Shown here one piece after another: positions 1-10,700 of a stretch of 64,000 bases of DNA (its first letter is position 1; every line of letters starts with the position of its first letter). The notes under the pieces were generated by a model. That model had not been told where the DNA came from. It saw only the letters and a program-made list of their open reading frames with translations, and did no database searches. The stretch spans positions 62,001-126,000 of the forward strand of contig FWWN02000322.1 of NCBI GenBank assembly GCA_900175165.2. The letters are read 5' to 3'. A program made the position numbers and the translations under genes. This DNA is from Rhizomucor pusillus. Lineage: Eukaryota; Mucoromycota; Mucoromycetes; Mucorales; Lichtheimiaceae.

Positions 1-123
1 GCCACCACGAAGGGTACAAGTGCATATTTACTATTTTAAACCGAAAAGCATGCATCGTGATGGGAAATAAAAGCAAAGACAGTGAAAGGTAAACAGATGT
101 AAAAGTAATTAAAAACGATCATC

Positions 124-2137
124 TTAGAAGATGCCCATACGTTCCAACCGACGTCGTTCTATGCAATTTCGATGAATTAACATTCTCACGGCATTGACGC
201 GACTGTAGCTCCAAAACTTACGTGTTTGCCTAAAGTCAGCCTCATCATGCTCGCTATCCTCTCCATCGATCTCCATGTCAATATCTCTCGGCACACTTTG
301 CATTTGTACGGAGGGTGCGAAAGGTAAGTGTCTCAAATTATCAATGATTTTTGCCCTGTAGCAAAGTAAATATATTAGTTACCAATCCTTGATTATGAAA
401 AAGAAGAAAAATACTGGTCTTACGTGATTTTTTCTAGGTATTCGCGTGTATTGTGATTTGCCATGTTGTTGGATGGTACGTCTAGCTTATATTCTGGTCC
501 GTAATATTCAAAGTAGTCATTGTATGGTAGCTCCACTGCTGGGAAACATTAGCAGTGTCGTATACGAAACGTAATATTTATATTCACCTTTTGTCAAGTC
601 TTCGCCGACTGCTAGACCAGTCTCATATGTCCACGTTCTTGCCACGTTTCTGATAGTATATCCGCCACCGCCGACCATGATCATGGGTACATTGAAAGAC
701 TTTACAAATTCGACACATGAAGCGTGTCCACGCATAGATAAGTTGAAGCAGCCTAACCGATCTCCGGCTAACGAGTCACCACCGAGCTGTAACACGATGG
801 CACCAGGCCGATACCAGTCCATAATGCGTTGGATAATCTATGACGACAGGTCATCAATATCATCCCATACGCAAATATGCGAGATCACAATTAGTGCTTA
901 CAGGTCGAAATATGCTTTTGTATGTTTCGTCATCGATACCGTCTCTAAGTGGAACATTCACGGCGTAATGCTTTCCTTTACCTAAGCCGGTATCCTAAAA
1001 TGTCACTCAGTGAATACATCATTCTAGATAAATAAGGCTAACAAACTATCGCATACTTTGATATCACCTGTACCGGGAAAAAATTCACCAAATTTGTGAA
1101 AAGAGCATGTCATGACTCTATCTGTAGTGTAAAATGCTTCCTCTACACCATCTCCGTGATGTACATCAATGTCAATGTATAATACTCGTTGGTGATACCT
1201 GTTGCAGGCAAGAACAATGAATACTTGCATTGTCGTCATCTTCATTCTTATGTAAGCAGTTACCTTAAAAGTTCAAGGATGCCGAGTACAATATCGTTAA
1301 CGTAGCAAAATCCAGAAGCTTCCGTCTTTTTCGCGTGATGGAGACCTCCAGACCAATTAATAGCAATATCCGCCTCTCCACTCAACAACTTGTTAGCAGC
1401 ACCTGCACATCACAAAGACCGTTAGATCTGGGCCTACTGCATTTAACAGTGCTAAATTCCCTTTCTTACCAACTGTGCCGCCTGCTGATATGGAACAGAA
1501 CTCGAAAAGTCCTTCAAAAACTGGACAATCCTCCCCAACGTTAACTGCAAAATTTGAGTCCGTCAGCATTATCAGAATATCGGATCAAGTACAAAACATT
1601 TACATCTTGCGATTCCTTGCTCCAATCCACCGTGCTGGATAGCCAACTGCTCCACATTGTCGGGTGTCACATGCTGCAAGAAATTGATATACTCGTCTGA
1701 ATGGAAACGTGTCATTTCGAAGGCTGACATCCGTACGGGTTTCTACCGCGGGATTGATATCACAAGTTGGAAACGTATTGCTTATCCAAAACGTATTTGT
1801 TGCTACTCACGACAATGTCCATTTTGTTGTAAAGTCCATAGTTCACGACCATGTTGTGTACCATGTGCATTCTTTTAGGTTTCATGTAGTGGCCTGCAAA
1901 GTTCTTGTTGAGTCCACGCTGCAGGATTGACAGGTCATATGTGGAGGATATTACCTGGCCCATAGCTAAAATTGCCAACGTCGTCTGCAATGCAAACGTA
2001 ACGGTTGAATGATCTCGATTAGCACTTTGTCTTGATCGCGCCTGCTCCATTCAGGAACCTCAGGCAGACTACTTACGATCATAGAAATAACACACTCGCT
2101 TTTTTGAGCAGTTGGCTAAGCTGTATGAGTTGGTCAT
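124..2137 (-). CDS. RPD3: Class I histone deacetylase (Rpd3/HDAC1-2 type)
   Basis: Zinc-dependent lysine deacetylase of histone tails, normally the catalytic subunit of nuclear Sin3-type corepressors. I start it at the ATG at 2137, which gives [14 protein letters not shown] and then the family opening [20 protein letters not shown] after two splices. Visible catalytic blocks are GGLHHAKK (charge-relay histidines), DIDVHHGDG (metal ligands), [14 protein letters not shown] (metal Asp) and the glycine loop [10 protein letters not shown]. Their order and spacing match Rpd3/HDAC1-2 rather than Hos2 or Hda1, as does [23 protein letters not shown]. At least eight coding exons are separated by short GT-AG introns. 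The C-terminus contains an acidic [11 protein letters not shown] stretch and ends [11 protein letters not shown] or, if a probable last intron is removed, [11 protein letters not shown]. It is shorter than the tail of yeast Rpd3. The family call is very secure. The last exon boundary is less certain. Confidence 0.93.
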
Positions 2138-2417
2138 TGATGTTGAATAGTAAAATGGGCGCGGTGTGGATAGGAGGACAAAGTATTGCTGCTGCTGTTG
2201 GAACTTTCAAGCAAGGTTCCCTCAGCAAGCTCCTCTTGAAAAGCTGCTGCTGCTGCGTTTCCGCCGCTCTGCTCCAAATGTGAGCCGGCAAAAATTTATT
2301 GCTTCATTCGACAAGGAATTAACAACAACAATAACAGTAGGATTATTTAGATTCAAGTATATATACAGGCACACTCAAGAGACAGAATAAGAGAACTAGC
2401 GTATGAGTGGTACAAGC

Positions 2418-4053
2418 TCAAATATAAATAAGAGAGACTGCGATAACCGTAGCCACCGAGATTACTTTTGCAGCAGCCGTCTGGCCGGAAGCAAGCAGAG
2501 CAGATGCTGCAGAGTTTGCGTTGTTGCTGTCGTTGTTGTTAGTTTCAGCGCCTGCACTGGCCGGAGCTTTAGGCACAGTTCCGTTGGATGCCTGCGAAAC
2601 CTGGGGATTTGGATTGGCGTCAGTGGGATAGACAAAGTTCTGCTCCCAGTATGGCTGTGCAACGTTGATGCATTCGTTCCAGGGCACAACATTGAACACC
2701 TGCTTGATCTCTGGCAACCATTTTTCTGCCTTGGAAACGGTGTAGCTGTTAAGCTCGTGTTGCAATACAATATGACCGCTGGCGTTATCTGAGCCATTCT
2801 TTCTGGCAGCTATCCAGTTCGTGAAAGAATCATCGACCTTCTGCTGCGTGCTTTGATCGGCAGTCATGCTCCAGTCAAACGTATCCATGTCCCAGAGCAC
2901 AGTTGAGAGTCCCATTTGCCACGCAATAGCACGGACACGATCGTCAACGTCGCCGTAAGGAGGTCGCCAGCAGCGAGGGGTGACGCCTGTTACTTCCTTG
3001 ATAGCTCGAAGGTTCCAGTACAGCTCAGCGACGACTTGTTCATTCTTCTGCGATGTCATAGAGGGATGCGACCAAGTATGCAGGCACAGTGTGTGGCCGT
3101 CGGCCAATGCACGTTGCGCGGCTGCCGGGGCAGTTATCACGTTGGATCCAATATCTTCATAAAGTTCAAATATCAATAAATCTTACAGTGAGATCGCTCA
3201 AACAACTGCTTAACGGTGACTTACAGAACAAGCCAGCTTTCTGCTTCTGCTGAACCAAGAAATCATACAAGTGGGGCTCAGCATATTGACCACCACCTTC
3301 GGCGGTAAGTGGACCGTCATCGTAAGTCTATCAGGTTTTGTAGATCATTTGTGTTGTTAGTAACTGTGTTATATCACCTTGCAGCAGACTCGTTGACGGT
3401 ATAAGCAAAGGATATGTACTTACCAATCCCCAGTCGCCAGCTTTAGGACAGTTTCGTACATCCGGTGGAATACCAGAGACTTTCGGCTGAGTACATCCAG
3501 TGGCTGTCCACCAGCAATCAGGATCAGTAGTGGCGTCGTAGCCTTGCACGCTCACGGAACCATCGGAGCCCGCTTTCCGGACAGGAATCTGTGGAACTTG
3601 AGACCAGTCAATCGCCTTGATAACAGCTTGTACGTCCGGCGAATCAATTGGTGGAGAGGTCCAGGGAGCAGGGTAAGCCTGCGTGTTAACAGAAACGCCA
3701 CTGCTGAGAGGACCTGTGGGGACGTTGGAACCATCAGCAGGATATGCCTGGACATTGTTGGGTAAAGGCGTAACCGAAGCGAGCCAGGCTGGCGACTGCT
3801 GAGGAGCAACGCCGGAGGAGGACGAAGATGATGAAGGAGTAGAGGACGAACTCGTGGATTCCGCAACAGCCGAGGAAACCGGCAGCACATCCTGGCCACT
3901 GGATGAGGATGAAGGAGTCAATGTAGGCTCAGAAACAGCGCTGCTGCTGCCAGCTGAAGAATCGCTACTGTTGTTTGAAGCAGTAGATTGAGCTGCGCAG
4001 CCCCATGTGCCAAAGATTATAGCTAAAGCAGCAACCTTTGAGCAGCACCCCAT
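2418..4053 (-). CDS. Chitin deacetylase 1, secreted and GPI-anchored (carbohydrate esterase family 4)
   Basis: Converts cell-wall chitin to chitosan, a hallmark of Mucoromycota walls. Exons are complement(2418..3154, 3225..3327, 3424..4053), predicting 489 residues. A signal peptide (MGCCSKVAALAIIFGTWGCA) is followed by about 100 residues of Ser/Thr/Pro-rich spacer. The NodB domain carries TYDDGP (catalytic base and metal Asp), HTWSHP (metal His pair), RPPYGD and a late HIVLQHEL. The C-terminus ends in a hydrophobic tail (AAKVISVATVIAVSLIYI) after an Asn/Ser-rich stretch, as expected for a GPI attachment signal. The first intron sits immediately before TYDDGP. The second splits the Tyr codon of LFYIGSN. 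A paralogue lies at 13114-14612 on the other strand. All catalytic residues are present. Confidence 0.95.
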
Positions 4054-4153
4054 AGTGATTAGGTCTACGACAAAGAGAAAAAAAGAGGATTAAAAAGGGG
4101 GAAGGTTTAGCGACAAAGGCTTACGGGCGGAAAGACCTGATTTACGTTCTCTC

Positions 4154-4161
4154 TATATATA
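4154..4161 (-). promoter_or_regulatory. Probable TATA element of chitin deacetylase 1
   Basis: TATATATA lies about 100 bases upstream of the start codon at 4053. Position and composition fit. No other core element is recognised. Confidence 0.4.
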
Positions 4162-5669
4162 CATTTTTTCTATCTATACATTTATAAATAAGCGCGCCAT
4201 GCCGAAACGCCTTTTTTGCCACTGTTTGATAGCATCGCTGCATGGTGCCTTTATCAGCATAGATGTGCACCTTCAATCAGAAGGAAATTGCGGTAACTGC
4301 ATTGCTGCAGTGGTGGATCTCCTTGTTAAACGGTCACAGGGGGACGCACATCGGTCACACTGGTATTTTCGTATCATCACGGTCATCACCATCGTCAGGT
4401 TTACGCTGATGCATGAAATAAACGAATTGACCATCAATATAATAAGAAATTGACAACATATAGTTATCGAGCTATGACTTTGGGTACAAATTTCACATCT
4501 TGCTCTTCGTGAGCAACTGCATGAATGCCTAGATATGTATGTATAGAAGACCACCTAGCATTACACGGGGCTATGTATAAAAGTCGGCTGTAGACTTTGG
4601 CTTCTCAGAGGCTAGCGATTAACATTGGATATCACAACAACAAATTCAGTGCAATGCCCCCCTGGCTGCTGCTGCTGCGAAGCTTTGTAGAACTGGAATA
4701 GATCCAGGGTGGCGCAAAACAGGTTTCACAGCAAAGTGCATGATAGTATGTATAGTCCTGGATCGACGAAAGCAGTGCTTTCTTTGTGGAAGGAATAAGT
4801 CCCCCACCCAAGCCTTGCGAGTTTCTTATCTTATCTTAACAATGGGTAGGACGACGGTGGCAACTACATGTATATCCGTTGTATTTTAGTAGAGTACGAC
4901 CGACAAAGTTAACGAGTCGCCGAGCACAACGAGGTGAGATTAATGTTTGAGTGAACGACCTTGCATCGCTGCAGGGGGGCGCGAGCGACGAAGGGCACAT
5001 AGGGACAAGGAGAATTGAAAAAAAGGAATACATGTTAGTATTCGATGGCATTGTCTGCAGAGAGCACCGTTGATGCAGATTACAAATTAAGACGATCGCT
5101 GGTAAATCACCTGCTTGAGCAATCAAGAAACTGACGATAAGGTTCCGGGTCATATCTTATTTATGGGAGTTCGCGGGAACCGGGTAGCAGCAGCAAAGGC
5201 ACATACTTGATTATGAAAGGAAAGAAACAGCAAGGAAAGTTGGCGCTATGATACCAAGTACGTCGTATGCTTGCGGGCTGAATGGTTGCTGTCCAGGGGC
5301 TGAATTGTTTGTAGAAATACAAAAGAAGTCGCCATATGCTCGGACTTTATTGCATGAACGTGTCACAGCTGTAGCAAGGTGAGTAGCACGAAACATCAAA
5401 ATTGCAGAACAAGGTTGAACAACCGATACACAGTCAGACAGATGAAACAATGGAAAATTGGAAGATGTGAACTTTTTTAATGTCCAAGCCGTTGCTGCTT
5501 CGTTAGATGAGGAAACAAGAAAATAAAAAAAGGAAAAGAGAAGAAAGAAAAAAAACAAGAGAAAGAAAACAAACATACAAAGAACTGTGCGCATAACAGC
5601 AATGAAGGATGAAAAGATTCTAAAGCGAAATGAATCGAAATAAGAATAGGGTTGAAAAAAAGGGCCTAA

Positions 5670-5732
5670 CTGTGCGCGTGTGATGTGTGTGCGTGTATAT
5701 ATGTGCGTTGTGTGTGTTGTTGTTGTGTGTGT
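5670..5732. repeat. TG-rich microsatellite-like tract
   Basis: An imperfect run of GTGTGT/GTTGTTG units interrupted by GTATATATG. It lies just beyond the end of the HMG-box gene, probably in its 3' untranslated region. It is simple-sequence DNA with no evidence of coding. Confidence 0.6.
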
Positions 5733-5900
5733 TTTCTTTTAACAAAGACCTAGAGAACGAAATCCCAACCAGCAAACCGAGGTATAAGAAAAGTAATGGT
5801 ATCCATGGAGAGAGGAAAAGTAGCCTCTCTCCAGTAATTTTTTTTTCTTCTTCATGTTGATGTTGTTGTGATGTGAAACAGAGGGCGGACCACTGTTTCC

Positions 5901-7724
5901 TTACTTTGTTCGTCGCCTGGCTTTTTTGTACCGGTGACCGCTCGTGTCACCACGGAGTTGCCCATCCGCTGCACTTTGTGCATCTCCGTCTGTATCTGCT
6001 GCAAACATAAGAGCGTTGTTGTTTCCAGCAGCGGTGGAGGAAGGCGAGGCGAGCGATGAGGATGAGAAGGAGGACAAAGAGGATGCGGACGAGTGCCGTT
6101 TGGGGCAGTAGCGATACTCTGGGAAGGCTTCCTTGTGCGCAATCTTCTCCTGTTCGGCCAGATCATGCCATGGTTTCTTTTCTTTCTCCGTCAATCGAGC
6201 CCAACGCCGCGATGCACGTCTATGTTTGATGACACGTAAATAATTAATCAGTACAACAACAAAAAAATAACAAACGATGAGGATGATCAAACGGGGATGC
6301 TTACTTTGAGATTTCCTCGGCACGCAACGTGGGGTCCTGGGACTTGAGTGCCTGACCGTAGTGGCATCGGAACTAAATGAAGCGAACGGGGTGAGAAAAG
6401 AGGGAAAAAACAAAGTTTTAGACTGCAACACAAATACGGCGGGTTACATGGCAAAATACGTACATGAATCCATGCGTTGCGTGGTCTTTTGATGTGAGCA
6501 TTCTTAGTGAGGAACTTTGAGTGATCGATGCCGGAAGAAGTGGATGGCCTTTTGTTTTGCATCACAAGTGACACAAGATTATTGTTTCGTTGCTGCTCTT
6601 CTTGTGCTGCGCGGTGGTGCGCATCGGCAGAAGCTGCCGCGAGTGCCTCGGCAGCGATCCGAGTGGCTTCGTCCTGCTCCTCCAGCAATGCTTCGTCGTC
6701 GCTGCTGGAGGTACTGTCATTGGTGGACGAGGATGACGAGAGGGAGCACGGGGGCGGTGTTGATGGATTGTTACGCAAGCCAGAGTAGCGAAGACATTTG
6801 AGGAATGCTTCTGCCACAGCTGACCCAGGGTGGTGCTGCACGGCGGCAGCGGCTGCAGCGGCAGAGGCGGTTGCCATGGTGGGCGACATGGGAGAATATT
6901 GCGCTTCAACGTCCTCTGAGCGATTGTGTTCAGGACCCGAACGCACTTCTTGGTCCGCTGGCCGCGGCTGGAGATACGGAAGCGGTTGTGAGGAACGACG
7001 TGCGGTGGGTATCTGCAGAGTGGGTTTGCTTGGGAGCGACCATCTGTGATGGTGATGTTGCTGCTGATGGGAATAATGATTATTTGAAAGTTGCTGCTGC
7101 TGCTCGGGAGAGGAAAACGATTTCTCTTTGAAGGAAGCGAAAAGGTGGGGTCGGAAGGCAAGCTCGTACTGGCCGATACGATGGTTATCAAGCTGCGGGG
7201 CTGGTTCCAAAAAGGCAGGAATAGGTGGCGAGTGACACAAAGGCGGCAGACCTGACGGAAAAAGCAATGAAGATGAGTTTTGCTTGTTCCTGATTGCAAG
7301 AGTCAAGTCATCTGGTTGCTGCTTGCCTTGGTTGGACGGTTTGTCGCCGGAGTAAGCAATAAGTGTGCGTGCTTGAGAATCTAGAGAGAGAGAGCAGGCA
7401 GCAAGTATGTAAGCTGCTTGTTTTCTCACCCCACTTCTAACCTTCCCCCCTTATATTATTACCTCTCATTGGCATATCCACGATAGGTGGCAACTCCGGC
7501 CGCGCTGCTGCTTCTTTGCCGGTGACCATCGGACCATGCATGGAAGACGGGCGGCTTTCCGATGACGAAAATTGATGGCAAAAGGATGAGGATGATGCGT
7601 GCGACATAGGCTCGGTTTCCGCCGAATATTGCTGGGTAGCAGAAGCAGCAGAAGCAGCAACAGGGGCAGCTGCCATATCAGAAGAAGGCATGGGCAGCGA
7701 CGAGCTCAAGGATACCTCCATCAT
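5901..7724 (-). CDS. HMG-box transcription factor, MATA_HMG type
   Basis: Putative sequence-specific DNA-bending regulator. Exons are complement(5901..6219, 6305..6372, 6464..7380, 7463..7724), giving 521 residues. The HMG box is assembled from three exons: IKRPRNAWIH, then FRCHYGQALKSQDPTLRAEE and ISK, then RASRRWARLTEKEKKPWHDL through EYRYCPKR. This matches the fungal mating-type/Ste11-like HMG class (KRPxNAWI..., EISK, W, Y-x-Y-x-P-x-R). The remainder is low complexity: Gln/His runs, poly-Ala, poly-Ser and acidic patches before the box, then a basic end (RYKKARRRTK). The start MMEVSLSSS is chosen because the sequence upstream in frame is a pyrimidine-derived Phe/Leu/Ser run typical of a leader. 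The zygomycete sex locus (sexM/sexP beside a triose-phosphate transporter and an RNA helicase) is not what surrounds it, so I treat it as a general regulator. Confidence 0.85.
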
Positions 7725-10700
7725 CCTTTGGTTAGCAGTAGAAGAATACAATAGATAGAGAAATGTACAAGGGTGTGGAAGAAGGGAGGGGAGAAAGAAG
7801 AAAGAGAAAAGAGGAAGAAAGAAAGAAAATAAGATCTGACAGAACGGAAGCAAGAAGGAGTGCAATAAGTTGTCCTAGGACACTCAAAGAAGGCCCATTT
7901 GGACTGGGGCTCTGAACTGACTTTCAAAAGGCGTAAAGAGATTCTGCGGCCACAAGCAAATGTATTGGGAGCACGACCTTTCAGACAGCAGCGTTCGGAC
8001 TGTCGCCCTTCCTTTTCATTGTTTGACTTGCCCCGGGTTAGCTTGCTGGGATTTTTTTTGTCCTCGTTTTCGGGCTGTGCTGCAGTCAGGACAGAGCTGA
8101 TCACCCACTGTATAAGTCGTTAATATATTATTTGCTGACCATCTGCGAATACGATAGGCTGGCACTGCAGTCGGTGTGCGACAACAACTACCAGACAATG
8201 AAGTTGCAGACCCGACTTGTCAAACATGCTGATGAGAACCGCACACTCTATTCAAGATCCTCGCTTTGGAAAAACCGGTGCCCATGAAAACTTTGGATTA
8301 GACTTCCGATTTTAAAGTACATCCCACATACATCTTCACTCTTTACTTCACTCGAACCCACCACCAGTAAACATTCCCCCTTTTCTCGCTATGGATGTAA
8401 ACCATCGACCCCTTCACCTACCTGGCAACTATATTCTCGTTATTACTATTATTACTATTGTCATTGTCGCCATATTTTTCAGGTTGTCTAACAACAATGC
8501 GGAAAGTCAGGTCCCAAACGCGTTCCTGTCCATTTCCCGTTAAGCGGGTAACCTTAGTTCCGTAATTGCTAGCCATTGGAGGACTCTTTTTCTTTGCTGC
8601 AGCTGCGCTCCAATTTACAACAAAAAAACAAAAAAATTACGCTAAATATCCAAAGTGATCTACCCCAACTTCGACTACTGCTTTTATCTTCACTTTCTGG
8701 CTGGCTGCTACGGATGAGTCTGCCCAGGTCTAAGAGCATTACTGCACTTGTGATACTCAAAGTAACACACTTTTGTAAGCACGCGTGCATATATTTGCCA
8801 TTGATGACTCGATCTTTTTTTCTTTCTTTCTCATTTGTGCTCATGTCAGTCCATTGTCCGACCATTGTTAGATCAAATGACATTGCATATTGGAGCCCAT
8901 GAAGGTTTAGGATTCTTTGACTTCTATTCTGGGTTCGGATGACCTTCCGACGACGCACAGCAGCGTATGGGCTGGATCAAGGGGTGGCACACGAAGGGGT
9001 AAAGGGGAGCACTCGGCACACAAGTATGCTTGGTCACTCACCCGCGCATTCACACGCTACCAAAATGTCTTCTCTCATCGACTTGGCAGAGTGTTGTGCC
9101 AGACTGACAAAAATTGGATTATTGGTAAGAGAAGATACTTTGTAAAGAAAAAATCGTCAATGGTACAGGAGAATGAGCAACATCTCCGTGTCCGACCTAT
9201 AAAGGACAAAACAAGTACAAAGTAAATCACAGGGAAGGTTTGTTGCCCAAAAATCTTTCGGAATTGCTAACGGAACATGTAAATCACGCTATCCTGGGAT
9301 GATTCCGCCCACAGCAAACCTCGTGCAATGGCGACCCATTGTAGTAGACATGTTGCAGGTCCGTAAAGCAAATCGACCTCAATATTCCCACTTCATTGGA
9401 TGATATTGGGAGCACGTTGACGTAAACCAAGAATGGAACTTTAGGCACTGCCAATTCAGGGGAAATGTATCCACCAGCAGATATCAATTAGGTAAATTAG
9501 GTAATCAAGGGATGGGATACCACGCGCCGAGATCGGATCTGAGGATGAGAGGAAGACTTTATTGTTATGCTGCTATCATCTTTTTCGTAGCACGTTTTTA
9601 AAGTCGGTGTCTGATAGGCGATGAGTACCGTTTCAAGTTTTCTTTGAGAGCCAGGTTTGCTGATGATATTGAATGTAAATTCAGATCAGTAGCGGTGTAG
9701 ATGTTGTACATGTTGAGCACAGCTTAAAATCACTCGGCCTTTTTAATGTGCTCTATTCTCGTCATGGAATGAGTCTCTGTATATATCATCATCGTTTGCC
9801 TTCAATCCTCATTCTGTACTAATGCTAGTGGCCCATTTGTAGTCAATTATCATTTTTAATACATATTGTGTCGTCTCTTGAGGATTGCTGAATAAAAGTC
9901 GAATCTCAGCATACTCCATCTATAAAAGGCGCAGATTAATCGATGATCTACGTACACAAAAAGCAGAGCGGGTGACAGAATATCATGATCTGGAATTAAT
10001 ACTGCCGTAAAAGACGGATGGAACTCTCAGCGAATAAGCTTGCATGCAGAAATGAAAAATCTCATCCGTTTCATGTGACCCTTATCGTTGACGACGTTCT
10101 CTTCTCTGAAATGTTTCATTGCTGACAGCAAAACGTTTAGAATGTGGGAAACCCGTTATTGTTTGCCGCAATTGGTAACAGATTTGCTAACAAACTCCAG
10201 ACTTTGGGTGACACATACAAGCCAAAAAAGTACTATTTGACCGGAAAGCGTATGGAAATTGGCGACCTTAAAGGTTTCGCCGATGTTTATCCATCAGCTT
10301 CATCATCTTCTTCAGATTTTGATATTTCTTCCATCCGACTGTGCTGATAGTTCTGCTCCTTCTGGCCTCCAACTGAATCATTGGCTGACGAAAATGAAAG
10401 CATAAACTGACTGCAGCGGAAGAACAATGACTATTCTTGAGTTTGCGTCTTGTTCTTGGATAATCAGCTAAAGAAGCTTATAGAACCGGAACTGGAATCC
10501 TTTTGCTGTCATAATACAGCAAACTACCCATCGTCTCGTAAACCTTGGTACGCACAACTGTTTGGAAATGCTGAACTCAAAACGTTGCAATGTTCTGCGC
10601 AATAATACACTTTTTCCAAAAATTAATGTCGCTGCAATTTGTCGTTTTGGCGTATAAATGTATTATAAAATTTCACAAAATGGGACATCACTTTTGGGAA

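Larger units (their letters stand above)
4054..5900. other. Non-coding: chitin deacetylase 1 promoter and 3' flank of the HMG-box gene
   Basis: No gene can be supported here. The right half is A/G-rich on the + strand (5510-5580) and contains a TG-rich microsatellite-like tract (about 5670-5732), consistent with the 3' untranslated region of the HMG-box gene. A run TATATATA at 4154-4161, about 100 bases before the chitin deacetylase 1 start, is its likely TATA element. A separate TATAAAAG at 4576-4583 on the + strand is followed only by a 15-codon reading frame. Confidence 0.6.

Noticed and set aside
5901..7724. Idea that the window contains the zygomycete sex locus
   Set aside because: No triose-phosphate transporter or RNA helicase flanks the HMG gene.
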